A stretch of DNA of 64,000 nucleotides from Bradyrhizobium sp. Rc3b (GCF_900114915.1 NZ_FOUS01000001.1:310001-374000); one strand, 5' to 3'. Shown: positions 19,131-27,603, numbered from the stretch's first letter. Notes: a model not told the origin generated them from the letters alone. Made by a program: numbers and translations.

Positions 19131-19970
19131 ATGGGCAGGCTGGACGGCAAGGTTGCGGTGATTACGGGGGCGACGAGCGGGATCGGATTGCGCACTGCGG
19201 AAGTCTTCGTTGCCGAAGGTGCCAAAATTGTGATCGCGGGGCGGCGTCTACCGGAGGGCGAGGCTCTGGCCAAGCAGCTCGGCGCCAACTGCATCTTCCG
19301 CCAGACCGACGTGACGGTCGAAGCACAGATGCAGGCGCTGATCGCGCTCGCCGTGGACAAGTTCGGCCGGATCGACTGCCTGTTCAACAATGCCGGCGGC
19401 CCGGCGCAGACCGGCGGCATCGAAGGCCTTGAGGTCGAGCGCTTCGATGCGGCGATGGCGACGCTGGTGCGCAGCGTCATGCTCGGCATGAAGCACGCCG
19501 CGCCCCACATGAAGAGGCAGGGCTCAGGCAGCATCATCAACAATGGCAGCATCGCAGGCCGCCTCGCCGGCTTCTCATCCTCGATGGTCTATAGCGCGGC
19601 CAAGGCGGCGGTGATCCATCTCACCAAATGCGTGGCGATGGAGCTCGGCGAGTCCAACGTGCGCGTCAACGCGATCTCGCCGGGCGCGATCGCGACCGGA
19701 ATCTTCGGCAAGGCGCTCGGGCTCTCGACCGATGCTGCGGAGAAGACGCCGGCGGTGATGCGCGAGGTCTACAAGACCGCGCAGCCGATCCCGCGCGCGG
19801 GCCTTCCCGATGACATCGCCCAGGCCGCGGTGTTCCTGGCCAGCGACGAATCCAGCTTCATCAACGGCCACGACCTCGTCGTGGATGGCGCCATGACCGG
19901 CGGCCGCAACTGGAGCCAGCAGCAGCAGGGCTATGTGGCCTTGCGCAAGGCGTTCGATCAGGGGGCGTAA
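19131..19970 (+). CDS. Short-chain dehydrogenase/reductase
   Basis: A 279-residue classical SDR. It shows the nucleotide-binding TGATSGIG (residues 12-19), NNAGG, a catalytic serine in NNGSIAG and the catalytic YSAAK pair, then NAISPGAIAT and the C-terminal INGHDLVVDGAMT. It would oxidise or reduce an alcohol/ketone with NAD(P). The ATG at 19131 follows AGGAAC; a longer in-frame version has no ribosome site. It faces the P450 gene convergently, with two repeats between. Its closeness to a P450 and a flavin monooxygenase suggests a role in oxidising the alcohols they make, but this is inference. Confidence 0.85.
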   Translation: MGRLDGKVAVITGATSGIGLRTAEVFVAEGAKIVIAGRRLPEGEALAKQLGANCIFRQTDVTVEAQMQALIALAVDKFGRIDCLFNNAGGPAQTGGIEGLEVERFDAAMATLVRSVMLGMKHAAPHMKRQGSGSIINNGSIAGRLAGFSSSMVYSAAKAAVIHLTKCVAMELGESNVRVNAISPGAIATGIFGKALGLSTDAAEKTPAVMREVYKTAQPIPRAGLPDDIAQAAVFLASDESSFINGHDLVVDGAMTGGRNWSQQQQGYVALRKAFDQGA

Positions 19971-19986
19971 GCGACGGAGACGGTGC

Positions 19987-20098
19987 CGTAGGGTGGGCAA
20001 AGGCGCGCTCTTCGCGCGCCGTGCCCACCAACCCGTTCCATAGCGGCAAATCGTGGGCACGGCGCTCTGCGCCTTTGCCCACCCTACGAGATCTCGTG
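19987..20098. repeat. Intergenic dyad repeat (family A), convergent gap
   Basis: Ends are inverted: CGTAGGGTGGGCAAAGGCG at the left and CGCCTTTGCCCACCCTACG at the right, with inner GTGCCCAC/GTGGGCAC. It begins 17 bases after the SDR stop and lies between converging genes. Other copies: 31931-32021, 41620-41738, 55092-55225; a shorter relative at 43094-43157. Confidence 0.85.
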
Positions 20099-20099
20099 C

Positions 20100-20235
20100 C
20101 CCGGACGCAGCGCAGCGCCCCCGGCGATGCGAAGCATCGTCCGGTGCGGTGCGCTGCAGAGCCGGGGCCCATCTCTCCACCTACTCGATCGCAGCATTCT
20201 GGGTCCCGGCTAGCGCTTCGCGCGTCCGGGACACG
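20100..20235. repeat. Intergenic repeat (family B variant) abutting the family A copy
   Basis: It contains CGTGCCCCGGACGCAGCG at the left and CGCGCGTCCGGGACACG at the right, inverted, with inner GCCGGGGCCCAT and GGGTCCCGGC. It follows the family A copy almost without a gap and ends 5 bases before the P450 stop codon, so the whole convergent gap is made of repeats. Confidence 0.65.
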
Positions 20236-20240
20236 TGAGG

Positions 20241-21617
20241 CTAAACCGCCCGCACTCTCACCCGCAACCCGTCCCGCGGCTTCGGGATCGGCCACATCTG
20301 CCAGTCCGGCTTGTAACCGGGCTCCAGCGACACCTCGATGTTCTGCAAGAAGTGCCGCGCGAAGCATTTTGCCTGCATGTAGGCGAAGTGCAGCCCGAGG
20401 CACATATGCGCGCCGCCGCCGAACGGGACCCAGGCGAAGCGGTGGCGACCCCGTTGCGCCTCTTCGGTGAAGCGCAATGGATCGAAGCGATCCGGCTCCG
20501 GCCAGATGTCCTTCATGTGATGGGTATAGAGCGGATTGACGCCGACTGCGGTGCCGGCGGGAATCGTAAAGCCCTTGAAGGTGAAATCGCGCATGGCGCG
20601 GCGCGGCATCGAGGGTACCGGCGGCTTGATCCGCAGCGCTTCCTTGAACGCCATCTCGGACAGCGGCATTCTTTCGAGATCGTCGAAGCTGCTGGGCGCG
20701 CCTGGCGCGAGCCCGAGCGCGAGAACTTCCGCGCGTAGCCTGTCCTGCCAGTCCGGATTGGCGGCGAGCTCGCCGATGAAGGAGGTCAGCGACGAGGTCA
20801 GCGTGTCGTGCGCCGCCATCATCAGGAAGCTCATATGGTCGATGATGTCCTGCTCGGAGAGCAGCGCGCCGTCCTCATGGGTGGCGCGGCAGAGCTGCGA
20901 GAACAGATCATCGCCGCCATGATTGCCGCGGCGAAGCGGGATCTGCTCGCGAAAATAGGCGACGATGCGTTTGCGCCCCCTGACGCCGGCGGCCATCTGG
21001 GTGCCGGGAAGGGGGCGGCGGATCGGCGCGACAGCGGCGGCGACCATGTCGACGAAGGCGCGGTTGATCTCGTCGACCTCCGGCCCGATATCGGCGCCGA
21101 GGAAGGACGCTGCGGCGAGGTCCAGCGTGAGCTGCTTCATCGCGGGGTAGAGCTGCATCTCGCCGGGCTTGGCCTTCCACTGGGCGACCCGCGCGGAGAT
21201 GCCGCGGTCGAGATCAGCGAGATAGGATTTCATCGGCCCGGACTTGAACGCGACCGACAGCGCCTTGCGGTGCAGCCGGTGCTCGTCGAAATCGAGCAGC
21301 ATCAATCCGCGCGGAAACAACAGGCCGAGCACCTTGTTCCAGCCGTGGGTCGAGGAGAACAGCTTTTGCTGGTCGAACATCACGAGCTCGTTGGCCTCGG
21401 GCCCGAGCAGCACGACATTGGTCTCGCCGAACACATGGGTGCGGTAGACCGGGCCGTATTTGGCGCCGTTCGCCTCGATGTGGCCCTTGGGATCGGCCAG
21501 CACCTGGAAGGTCTTGCCGATGATCGGCCATCCCTCGTCGCCGGGAATGTGCGTCAGGGCGTTGCGCTTGGGCGCGGTATAGTCGGGCGCCGGTGCGGCC
21601 ACATTCTGCATCGACAT
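20241..21617 (-). CDS. Cytochrome P450
   Basis: A 458-residue soluble P450 monooxygenase. It has the I-helix segment MMAAHDTLTSSL, the K-helix KEALRIKPP (ExxR) and the haem loop FGGGAHMCLG with the cysteine ligand near residue 405. It would hydroxylate a hydrophobic substrate using electrons from a ferredoxin/reductase pair not present here. The start at 21617 (MSMQN) follows GGAG at suitable distance; the longer reading frame upstream has no credible start. It lies between an SDR and a luciferase-like monooxygenase. The general fold resembles CYP120/CYP51-like groups acting on terpenoids, but the substrate is not deducible. Confidence 0.88.
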   Translation of the reverse strand: MSMQNVAAPAPDYTAPKRNALTHIPGDEGWPIIGKTFQVLADPKGHIEANGAKYGPVYRTHVFGETNVVLLGPEANELVMFDQQKLFSSTHGWNKVLGLLFPRGLMLLDFDEHRLHRKALSVAFKSGPMKSYLADLDRGISARVAQWKAKPGEMQLYPAMKQLTLDLAAASFLGADIGPEVDEINRAFVDMVAAAVAPIRRPLPGTQMAAGVRGRKRIVAYFREQIPLRRGNHGGDDLFSQLCRATHEDGALLSEQDIIDHMSFLMMAAHDTLTSSLTSFIGELAANPDWQDRLRAEVLALGLAPGAPSSFDDLERMPLSEMAFKEALRIKPPVPSMPRRAMRDFTFKGFTIPAGTAVGVNPLYTHHMKDIWPEPDRFDPLRFTEEAQRGRHRFAWVPFGGGAHMCLGLHFAYMQAKCFARHFLQNIEVSLEPGYKPDWQMWPIPKPRDGLRVRVRAV

Positions 21618-21712
21618 GACGATTGCTCCGGTTGGCAGGCGCCGCGAACATAGCACGATCCGGCCGCGATGAGCTGCGGTCGTCTTACGCACAAAATCGT
21701 CACACCCACCGC

Positions 21713-21752
21713 CGTCGTCCCGGGTTCGCGCCACGCGCCCCCCGGGACGACG
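21713..21752. repeat. Short family B-type hairpin
   Basis: CGTCGTCCCGGG and CCCGGGACGACG are inverted around a short GC-rich spacer. It lies 14 bases after the stop of the flavin monooxygenase gene and before the P450 gene on the same strand, so it could act as a terminator or RNA end. Confidence 0.6.
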
Positions 21753-21765
21753 AGTGGAGTGCGTC

Positions 21766-23001
21766 CTACCGCTTCGCCGCTTCCTTCTGCAGATCCGGCG
21801 CATTGACGGCGGGGATGGCGACGCGGCCGGGGCCGGTCATCTTCAGCGCCTCGGCGGCCTTCTCGTTCTCCATGATCTTGGCCATCACGGCCTGGCCCGC
21901 ACGCTCGAAGATGGCGCGGTTCTCGATCACGAATTTTTGCGACCTGCGCAGGCCATCGATATAGCCGTTGATCTCCGGCACGACGTAGCGCGCCACCATG
22001 TCCCAGCTCCGGCGCGTCGCTTCCGGATTGGCCCAGTCGTGCACGAAACCGATGATGGCGCCGACGCCGCCGGAGACCTGCATCACGTTCTTGATGGTTT
22101 TGACGAGATCGTCGGGCGTGCCGATGGTGGAGGCCGCGCCCTCGACGAAGGCGGTCTTGTCCACGGCTTCGTCGGGCGAGGAGAACGCAGTGAGGCCCGG
22201 CCGCTGCAGCGTACCGACATTATATTCGTTGTGCCAGCGCATCAGCCCGACGCCGGCTTCCTTGCGCGCCTGCTCGCGGGTCTCGGCGATGTGGAAGGTC
22301 AGCAGCACGCGCCAGTCGGCACGGTCGACCTTGGTGCCGTGCTTCTTCGCGGCGTCCTCCGCAAACTGCCATTGCTGCTGCAGCGACATCAGCCCCTGCG
22401 TCGTCATCGAGCCCAGCGAGATGATGCCGATGCCGTATTTGCCGGCCAGCGTCATGCCGGAGGGCGAGATCTGCGAGGCCACGACGAACGGCATCTCCGC
22501 CTGCAACGGCAGGATCTGCAGCGCGGCGTCGTTCATCGTGAACCAGTCGCTCTTCGCCGTGACGCGCTCGCCGTTGAAGAGGCGGCGGATGATTCCGATG
22601 GCCTCGTCCTGGCGGTCACGCTGCGTCATCGGGTCGATGCCGAGCGTGTGTGCGTCGGAGGCAAGCGCGCCGGGGCCGGAGCCGAAGATGGCGCGGCCGC
22701 CGGTCATGTGGTCGAGCTGCACCATGCGCTGGGCGACATTGTAGGGATGATGATAGGGCAGCGACACCACGCCGGTGCCGAGCTTGATCCGCTTGGTGCG
22801 CTCGCCGGCCGCGGCCAGGAACATCTCGGGCGAGGCGATCATCTCCCAGCCCGAGGAATGATGCTCGCCGCACCAGAACTCGTCATAGCCGAGCGCATCG
22901 AGCTGCTCGACCAGGTCGAGATCGCGCCGGAACTGGAGCATCGGATGCTCCCCGATCGGGTGATGCGGGGCAAGGAAGGCTCCGAACTTCAGGCGCGCCA
23001 T
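21766..23001 (-). CDS. Luciferase-like (LLM class) flavin-dependent monooxygenase
   Basis: A 411-residue bacterial-luciferase-fold enzyme of the TIM-barrel LLM class. Typical segments are DEFWCGEHHSSGWE, LGTGVVSLPYHHP and QLDHMTGGRAIFGSGPG (FMN phosphate site). It would oxidise an organic substrate with reduced FMN and oxygen. Overall length and order resemble limonene monooxygenase/alkanal-monooxygenase-like members, but the substrate assignment is weak. Start 23001 follows GGAGAGAA. The gene precedes the P450 gene on the same strand with 148 bases between. Confidence 0.83.
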   Translation of the reverse strand: MARLKFGAFLAPHHPIGEHPMLQFRRDLDLVEQLDALGYDEFWCGEHHSSGWEMIASPEMFLAAAGERTKRIKLGTGVVSLPYHHPYNVAQRMVQLDHMTGGRAIFGSGPGALASDAHTLGIDPMTQRDRQDEAIGIIRRLFNGERVTAKSDWFTMNDAALQILPLQAEMPFVVASQISPSGMTLAGKYGIGIISLGSMTTQGLMSLQQQWQFAEDAAKKHGTKVDRADWRVLLTFHIAETREQARKEAGVGLMRWHNEYNVGTLQRPGLTAFSSPDEAVDKTAFVEGAASTIGTPDDLVKTIKNVMQVSGGVGAIIGFVHDWANPEATRRSWDMVARYVVPEINGYIDGLRRSQKFVIENRAIFERAGQAVMAKIMENEKAAEALKMTGPGRVAIPAVNAPDLQKEAAKR

Positions 23002-23122
23002 GGCGTTCTCTCCGGCTTTGATTTTCTGTTTGTTGAGGCGGTGAAGCTACGTGCCGGAAGGCGCGAACGCAATCGCGCGGTGTCCCGCGCGGCGGAATGC
23101 AGGCATGCGTGCGTTGAGTCTT

Positions 23123-23257
23123 CCCCCTCGTTCTTACGGGGAGAGGGTTGGGGTGAGGGGCCACTTCGCCAAATTCGGTGGCATTGGGACTCGCGGAAGC
23201 TCCCCCGAATTCAAACTGCGTTTGAATCCCGCCTCTCCCCGCAAGTGGGGAGAGGCG
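23123..23257. repeat. Intergenic dyad repeat (family E) in a divergent gap
   Basis: The left arm is CCCCTCGTTCTTACGGGGAG and the right arm CTCTCCCCGCAAGTGGGGAG, with GGTGAGGGG-type inner sequence and a TCCCCC spacer. It fills much of the 361 bases between the divergent monooxygenase and DHA2 transporter genes. I see no other feature in that gap. Confidence 0.65.
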
Positions 23258-23362
23258 AAACAGCCGTGCCTCGAACGAAGCACACGAATCCTACCTCCGA
23301 GGTAATCGTGACACCGCGTCAGACCTGAAATCATCGGCACGGTAATCCAGGGTCACGCGCCG

Positions 23363-24769
23363 ATGCATCAGATCGTCACACAACAAATCGATTCGTCCCG
23401 CCGCTGGTGGGTGCTGGCCATCGTGGTGGCTGCCCAGTTCATGTTCGGCGTCGATGCCTTCATCGTGAACGTCGCCATTCCGACCATTGCGGTCGATCTG
23501 CAGGCTACGCCGGCGCAGATCGAATCCGTGATCGCGATCTACCTGATCGCCTACGCCACGCTTGTCGTCACCGGGGGCCGGCTTGGCGACGTCCACGGCA
23601 CCAAGACTATCTTCCTGGCCGGCGTGCTCGGCTTTACGGCGACCTCGCTGTGGTGCGGGCTCGCGCAATCCGGCGTGGAGCTGATCATCGCCCGCCTGGC
23701 GCAGGGCGCGACCGCGGCGCTGATGGTGCCCCAGGTGCTGGCGACGCTTCATCTCCTGTTCACGGACGAATCGCGCAGCCGCGCCTTCGCGATCTACGGC
23801 ATCGTGCTGGGGCTGGCCGGTGCCGCAGGCTTCCTGCTCGGCGGTCTGCTGGTCACGATTGATCTCGCTGGCACCGGCTGGCGTTCGGTGTTCTTCGTCA
23901 ACGTTCCCTGCGGCCTCGTCATTGTGGCTGCCGCCTGGCGCATCATGCCGTCGGTGCCGCGGCGATCAGGGACGAGGCTCGACATCAAGGGCAGCATGGT
24001 CCTGTTCGCGGGGCTGCTGTGCCTGATCGGTCCGCTGCTGTTTGGTCACGATGTCGGCTGGGCTCCCTGGCTGTGGGCCGTGATGGCGATCGGCGGCGCC
24101 GTCCTCGTAGCGTTCCTGAAGCTCGAGCACGCAGTCGCGCGTGCCGGCGGCATGCCGTTGATCGACCTCACGCTGCTGGCGGATGCCGCTTTCTTGCGCG
24201 GGCTTGGCGCCGCCTTCTTTTTCTTCCTTGCCAATCTCTCCTTCTACCTCGTCATGACGCTGTTCATGCAGCGCGGCCTGAAGATCCCGCCGCTGTCGGC
24301 CGGCATGGCCTTCATCCCGCTCGCGCTGGCCTTCGTCGTGGCCTCGCGCCACAGCGGCGTGCGGGCGCGCCATCGCGGCACCAAGGTGTTGATCGAAGGC
24401 TGCGCGCTGCAGATCGCAGGCCTCGCCGCGCTCGCGCTTGTTGCAGCCTGTATCGATGCGCCATCGCCGCTTCTGCTCGCGCTCGTCATGATCATCTTCG
24501 GCTACGGTCAGGGACTGGTGATGGCGCCGCTCTCCGGCGCGGTGCTCTCGACCGTCAAGCCCGTCGCCGCAGGCTCGGCCTCCGGCATCTACGGCACCAC
24601 GGCGCAGATCGGAAATGCGGCCGGAGTGGCCGCAATCGGCGCGGTATTCTTCGCCGTCGATGCCTTGCAATCAGCGCGCGCAGGATTTCTGGTCTCGCTT
24701 GCGCTGTTTGTGACATTAATCCTGATCTGCGCCGCATTTCTGTCGTGGATGCATCGCGCATCTGCATGA
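23363..24769 (+). CDS. DHA2-family drug/metabolite efflux transporter
   Basis: A 468-residue membrane protein with about 14 predicted helices, the DHA2 layout. It has the motif GGRLGDVHGTKTIFLAG in loop 2-3, RLAQGATAALMVPQVLA in helix 4 and motif C-like GLAGAAGFLLGGLLV in helix 5, all typical of proton-driven drug antiporters. The first helix contains DAFIVNVAIPTI. The start ATG at 23363 lacks a strong Shine-Dalgarno but sits just before the first helix. No adjacent TetR/MarR regulator is seen. Substrate unknown. Confidence 0.85.
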   Translation: MHQIVTQQIDSSRRWWVLAIVVAAQFMFGVDAFIVNVAIPTIAVDLQATPAQIESVIAIYLIAYATLVVTGGRLGDVHGTKTIFLAGVLGFTATSLWCGLAQSGVELIIARLAQGATAALMVPQVLATLHLLFTDESRSRAFAIYGIVLGLAGAAGFLLGGLLVTIDLAGTGWRSVFFVNVPCGLVIVAAAWRIMPSVPRRSGTRLDIKGSMVLFAGLLCLIGPLLFGHDVGWAPWLWAVMAIGGAVLVAFLKLEHAVARAGGMPLIDLTLLADAAFLRGLGAAFFFFLANLSFYLVMTLFMQRGLKIPPLSAGMAFIPLALAFVVASRHSGVRARHRGTKVLIEGCALQIAGLAALALVAACIDAPSPLLLALVMIIFGYGQGLVMAPLSGAVLSTVKPVAAGSASGIYGTTAQIGNAAGVAAIGAVFFAVDALQSARAGFLVSLALFVTLILICAAFLSWMHRASA

Positions 24770-24854
24770 AGTTGAGGCATTGCGGTTAATACGTGCGGAT
24801 TTCGGCGGGATTTCCCGTGATTTTCGTGGATGGACAGCGCACGGTCTTTTTATT

Positions 24855-24868
24855 TTGCAATGCAGCAA
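24855..24868. promoter_or_regulatory. TTGC-N6-GCAA dyad upstream of the PHB-depolymerase-like gene
   Basis: The sequence TTGC AATGCA GCAA lies about 50 bases before the GTG start at 24916. TGC/GCA-rich dyads are the known target type of PhaR, the repressor of PHA granule genes in Paracoccus and Rhodobacter. A comparable cluster precedes phaZ at 36021-36050. Assignment to PhaR is inference. Confidence 0.3.
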
Positions 24869-24915
24869 CTATCTGGTTTGGCTGAACGTTGAAAGTCGCC
24901 CACCAGGAAGTTGCC

Positions 24916-26109
24916 GTGTCGTTAGCCAAAAATGTTGATCTGTTGAGACGTCTGCCGAGGCTGGACGGTCTGCGCTTTGCCGAGCTCGGCCGCAGCGCGG
25001 ATGCGTCCAGTCCATTGGAAGAGGTCACCGGCTTTGGCGACAACCCGGGCGCCTTGCGCATGTTCGCGTTCGTGCCTGCGCAGTTGCAGAAGCCGCGCGC
25101 GCTGGTCGTCGTGCTGCATGGCTGCGGGCAGACGGCAGCCGGTTACGATCTCGGCGCGGGCTGGTCGACGCTCGCGCAGCACTATGGCTTCGCGCTGCTG
25201 ATGCCCGAGCAGCAGCGGATCAACAACGGCAACACCTGCTTCAACTGGTTCAATCCGGAAGATACGGCGCGGGACAGCGGCGAGGCGCATTCGATCCGCG
25301 AGATGATCGCGCACATGGTCGAGGCGCATCGCATCGATCCCAGGCGCATCTTCATCACCGGCCTGTCGGCCGGCGGCGGCATGACGTCGGTGATGCTCGC
25401 GACCCATCCGGAAGTCTTCGCAGCCGGTGCGGTCATTGCCGGACTGCCCTATGGCATCGCCTCGAATTTGCGCGAGGCGCTGGACGGCATGTTTCATTCC
25501 CCGGTGCGTCCCGCGCGCGAGCTCGGCGATCTCGTGCGCAATGCCTCGGATTATCGCGGCCCCTGGCCGAAAATCTCGGTGTGGCACGGCAGCGCGGATC
25601 GCACCGTCAATCCCGGCAATGCCAACGAGATCGTCAAGCAGTGGCTCGATCTTCATGATCTGCCGGAAGCGCCGATGGCGGAGACCAATGTCGACGGCTA
25701 TCCGCGCCAGGCGTGGTGGGGCAAGGACGGCGAGACGCTGGTCGAGTCCTACGCCATCACCGACATGGCGCACGGCACGCCGCTCGGGCTTGCCGACAAC
25801 GACCAGCGGTACGGCGTGGAAGGCGCATTCCTGATCGAGGCCGGTATTTCCTCGTCCTATCACATCGCAAAGTTCTTCGGCCTCACTGGCTGGATTGCAG
25901 ATGCTGCAAAGGCGGAGGCCAAGCCTACAAGCAAGTCTACAAGCAAGCCTGCCGCGCAGCCGGCCTTGACGCCCGCGCCGCATCTCGCCCGCTCGATCCG
26001 CGCCGCGGTCGCCGAACAGCCGGCCGAGCCGACGCGCGAGGAGGCTCGCGGCTTCGATCTCGGCCAGATCATCACGCGCGCACTGACCGCCGCGGGGCTG
26101 ATGAAGTAG
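24916..26109 (+). CDS. PHB depolymerase-family esterase (catalytic domain type 1), no signal peptide
   Basis: A 397-residue alpha/beta hydrolase of the extracellular PHB depolymerase/feruloyl esterase family. The oxyanion region is VVLHGCGQTAAGYD, the lipase box is GLSAGGG with Ser151, the acid lies in WHGSADRTV, and the base is in MAHGTPL. The GTG at 24916 was chosen because AGGAAG is five bases upstream. With this start the N-terminus (VSLAKNVDLLRRLP) is not a signal peptide, although most homologues are secreted. A lysine/alanine/proline-rich linker (about 320-365) leads to a short conserved tail. No substrate-binding domain is fused. It could act on intracellular oligomers or short-chain esters. 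Neighbour genes give no firm clue. Confidence 0.75.
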   Translation: MSLAKNVDLLRRLPRLDGLRFAELGRSADASSPLEEVTGFGDNPGALRMFAFVPAQLQKPRALVVVLHGCGQTAAGYDLGAGWSTLAQHYGFALLMPEQQRINNGNTCFNWFNPEDTARDSGEAHSIREMIAHMVEAHRIDPRRIFITGLSAGGGMTSVMLATHPEVFAAGAVIAGLPYGIASNLREALDGMFHSPVRPARELGDLVRNASDYRGPWPKISVWHGSADRTVNPGNANEIVKQWLDLHDLPEAPMAETNVDGYPRQAWWGKDGETLVESYAITDMAHGTPLGLADNDQRYGVEGAFLIEAGISSSYHIAKFFGLTGWIADAAKAEAKPTSKSTSKPAAQPALTPAPHLARSIRAAVAEQPAEPTREEARGFDLGQIITRALTAAGLMK

Positions 26110-26110
26110 T

Positions 26111-26413
26111 TCAGGCCGTCTGACCGATCCATTCGATCGGCGTCACCGTCACCTCGCCGCCGGCGACCTTCCGCGTCATCTCCTGATAGGCTTTGAAGAA
26201 GTCGCGCGATTGCAGCGCTTTTTGCGCGGCATCGTCAGCGACGCTGGCGAGATGGAAATAGCTGCCGTCGTCGCGGTTCTTCAGGACACGATAGCCGATC
26301 CGGCCCGTCAACTCCGGATCGCCGTCGATCGCCTTGATGAAGCGGCCGACCTCCTGGTGCCAGGCCTCCGTCGTACCGTTCCTGAATTCATACTTGATCA
26401 TGAAGTGCTTCAT
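26111..26413 (-). CDS. Small dimeric alpha/beta-barrel (monooxygenase-like) protein
   Basis: A 100-residue protein beginning MKHFMIKYEFRNGTTEAWH. A single ferredoxin-like fold is suggested by KYEF..., an intermediate helix and SYFHLASVADDAAQKALQS, as in the antibiotic biosynthesis monooxygenase/Dabb superfamily. Such proteins form dimers and are either cofactor-free oxygenases or ligand carriers. The start at 26413 was preferred over an in-frame upstream ATG because of the GGGAGCG just before it. It is divergent from the HxlR regulator gene and its stop is one base from the stop of the esterase gene. Function unknown. Confidence 0.65.
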   Translation of the reverse strand: MKHFMIKYEFRNGTTEAWHQEVGRFIKAIDGDPELTGRIGYRVLKNRDDGSYFHLASVADDAAQKALQSRDFFKAYQEMTRKVAGGEVTVTPIEWIGQTA

Positions 26414-26470
26414 GTGACGCTCCCTGTTCGTCGTGTGCGTCATCATCTGCGGCTTGCAAGCGATCCTGCA

Positions 26471-26497
26471 AGTATGGACAAAATTGATAGTATGGAC
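26471..26497. promoter_or_regulatory. Direct repeats of AGTATGGAC, probable HxlR operator
   Basis: AGTATGGAC occurs at 26471-26479 and again at 26489-26497, 18 bases apart, in the 137-base gap between the divergent small-protein and HxlR genes. A two-turn spacing is suitable for a dimeric winged-helix regulator controlling both promoters. This is an AT-rich island in otherwise GC-rich sequence. Confidence 0.5.
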
Positions 26498-26550
26498 TTT
26501 TTCGACGTCGCTCCTATCCTGAGGTGTGGCTAACGCGTGGAGGAGACGAC

Positions 26551-26919
26551 ATGGCGAAGGCGAACCCGGCGCGCACCTGTCCGGTCGCGGCCTTTCAGAA
26601 GATGATCAGCGGCAAGTACAAGCTGCGCATCGTCTGGGATCTCAAGGACGGCCCGCGCCGCTATGGCGAGATCCGCAGCGGCCTTTTGCGCGGCGCGGAA
26701 GGCAGCGCCGAGATCACCCCGCGCGTGCTCAGTCGTGAATTGAAGGCCCTGACCGCGAGCGGCCTGATCGATCGCAAGGATTTCGGCGAGGTGCCGCCGA
26801 AGGTCGAGTATCGCCTGACCCGCAAGGGCAAGAGCTTCGTGCCCGTAGTCGCGGCGATCCGCGAATGGGGCGATCGTCACCTCAGTGAGACCGCCACGCT
26901 TGTGGACGCAGCGGAATAA
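26551..26919 (+). CDS. HxlR-family winged-helix transcriptional regulator
   Basis: A 122-residue regulator. It shows the HxlR hallmarks CPVAAFQKMISGKYKLRIVWDL (given here as the region 10-31, with cysteine near the N-terminus), RRYGEIR, TPRVLSRELKALTASGLI and the wing PPKVEYRLTRKG. Members act as dimers, often sensing aldehydes, quinones or oxidants through the N-terminal cysteine. The ATG at 26551 follows GGAGGAGACGAC. It diverges from the small monooxygenase-like gene, and a direct repeat in between is a plausible operator. It converges on the glyoxalase-like gene with only three bases between stops. Confidence 0.87.
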   Translation: MAKANPARTCPVAAFQKMISGKYKLRIVWDLKDGPRRYGEIRSGLLRGAEGSAEITPRVLSRELKALTASGLIDRKDFGEVPPKVEYRLTRKGKSFVPVVAAIREWGDRHLSETATLVDAAE

Positions 26920-26922
26920 ACC

Positions 26923-27603
26923 TCACATCTCGCCGGTGATGAACGGATTGGTCATCCGCTCCTGGCCGATGCTGGAGCCGGCGCCGTGGCCGCAGATGAA
27001 GCCGACGTCGTCGCCGAGCGGCAGCAGTTTTGTCAAAATCGAGTTGATCAGCGTGGCGTGACTGCCGCCGGGCAAATCGGTGCGCCCGACCGAGCCGGCG
27101 AACAGGACGTCGCCGACATGAGCGAAGCGCAGCTCCTTGTTGAAGAACACCACGCTGCCGGGCGAGTGGCCGGGGCAGTGGAAAATATCGAATTGCAAGC
27201 TGCCGATCGACACGCTGTCGCCTTCGGCGAGCCAGCGGTCCGGCGCGAAATTGCGCACGCCGGTCATGCCGAAGCGTGCGCCGCTCTCGACCACATTGTC
27301 GAGCAGGAACTTGTCCGCTTCATGCGGCCCCTCGATCGGCACCTTCAGCGCATCGCGCAGATCGGCCGCGCCGCCGACATGGTCGATATGGCCGTGGGTC
27401 AGCCAGATCTTCTCCACGGTGACGCCGGTCTGCTTGATCGCGTCCAGGATCTTCGGCACGTCCCCGCCGGGATCGATCACCACGGCCTTCTTGCTGGGCT
27501 CGTCCCAGATGATGGTGCAGTTCTGCTCGAACAGCGTCACGGGAACGATGATCGCGCCGGCCTTGGCTTGCGAAGAGTCTTGGCTGTTATTTTGCTCGGT
27601 CAT
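26923..27603 (-). CDS. Metallo-beta-lactamase fold hydrolase, glyoxalase II-like
   Basis: A 226-residue hydrolase with metal motif THGHIDH (residues 69-75), CPGHSPGS, VGDVLFAGSVGRTDLPGG and GHGAGSSIGQER. This is the single-domain glyoxalase II-related (YcbL-like) group, shorter than classical hydroxyacylglutathione hydrolase (about 255 residues). It would bind two metal ions and cleave a thioester or related substrate in the cytoplasm. The start ATG at 27603 lacks a visible Shine-Dalgarno; a serine/glutamine-rich 15-residue lead precedes the fold. The lead could be non-coding if an internal start is used. Confidence 0.82.
   Translation of the reverse strand: MTEQNNSQDSSQAKAGAIIVPVTLFEQNCTIIWDEPSKKAVVIDPGGDVPKILDAIKQTGVTVEKIWLTHGHIDHVGGAADLRDALKVPIEGPHEADKFLLDNVVESGARFGMTGVRNFAPDRWLAEGDSVSIGSLQFDIFHCPGHSPGSVVFFNKELRFAHVGDVLFAGSVGRTDLPGGSHATLINSILTKLLPLGDDVGFICGHGAGSSIGQERMTNPFITGEM

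Noticed and set aside
27003..27602. The glyoxalase II-like protein as a true beta-lactamase
   Set aside because: The THGHIDH and following motifs with GHGAGSSIGQER fit the glyoxalase II/YcbL group; there is no signal peptide.
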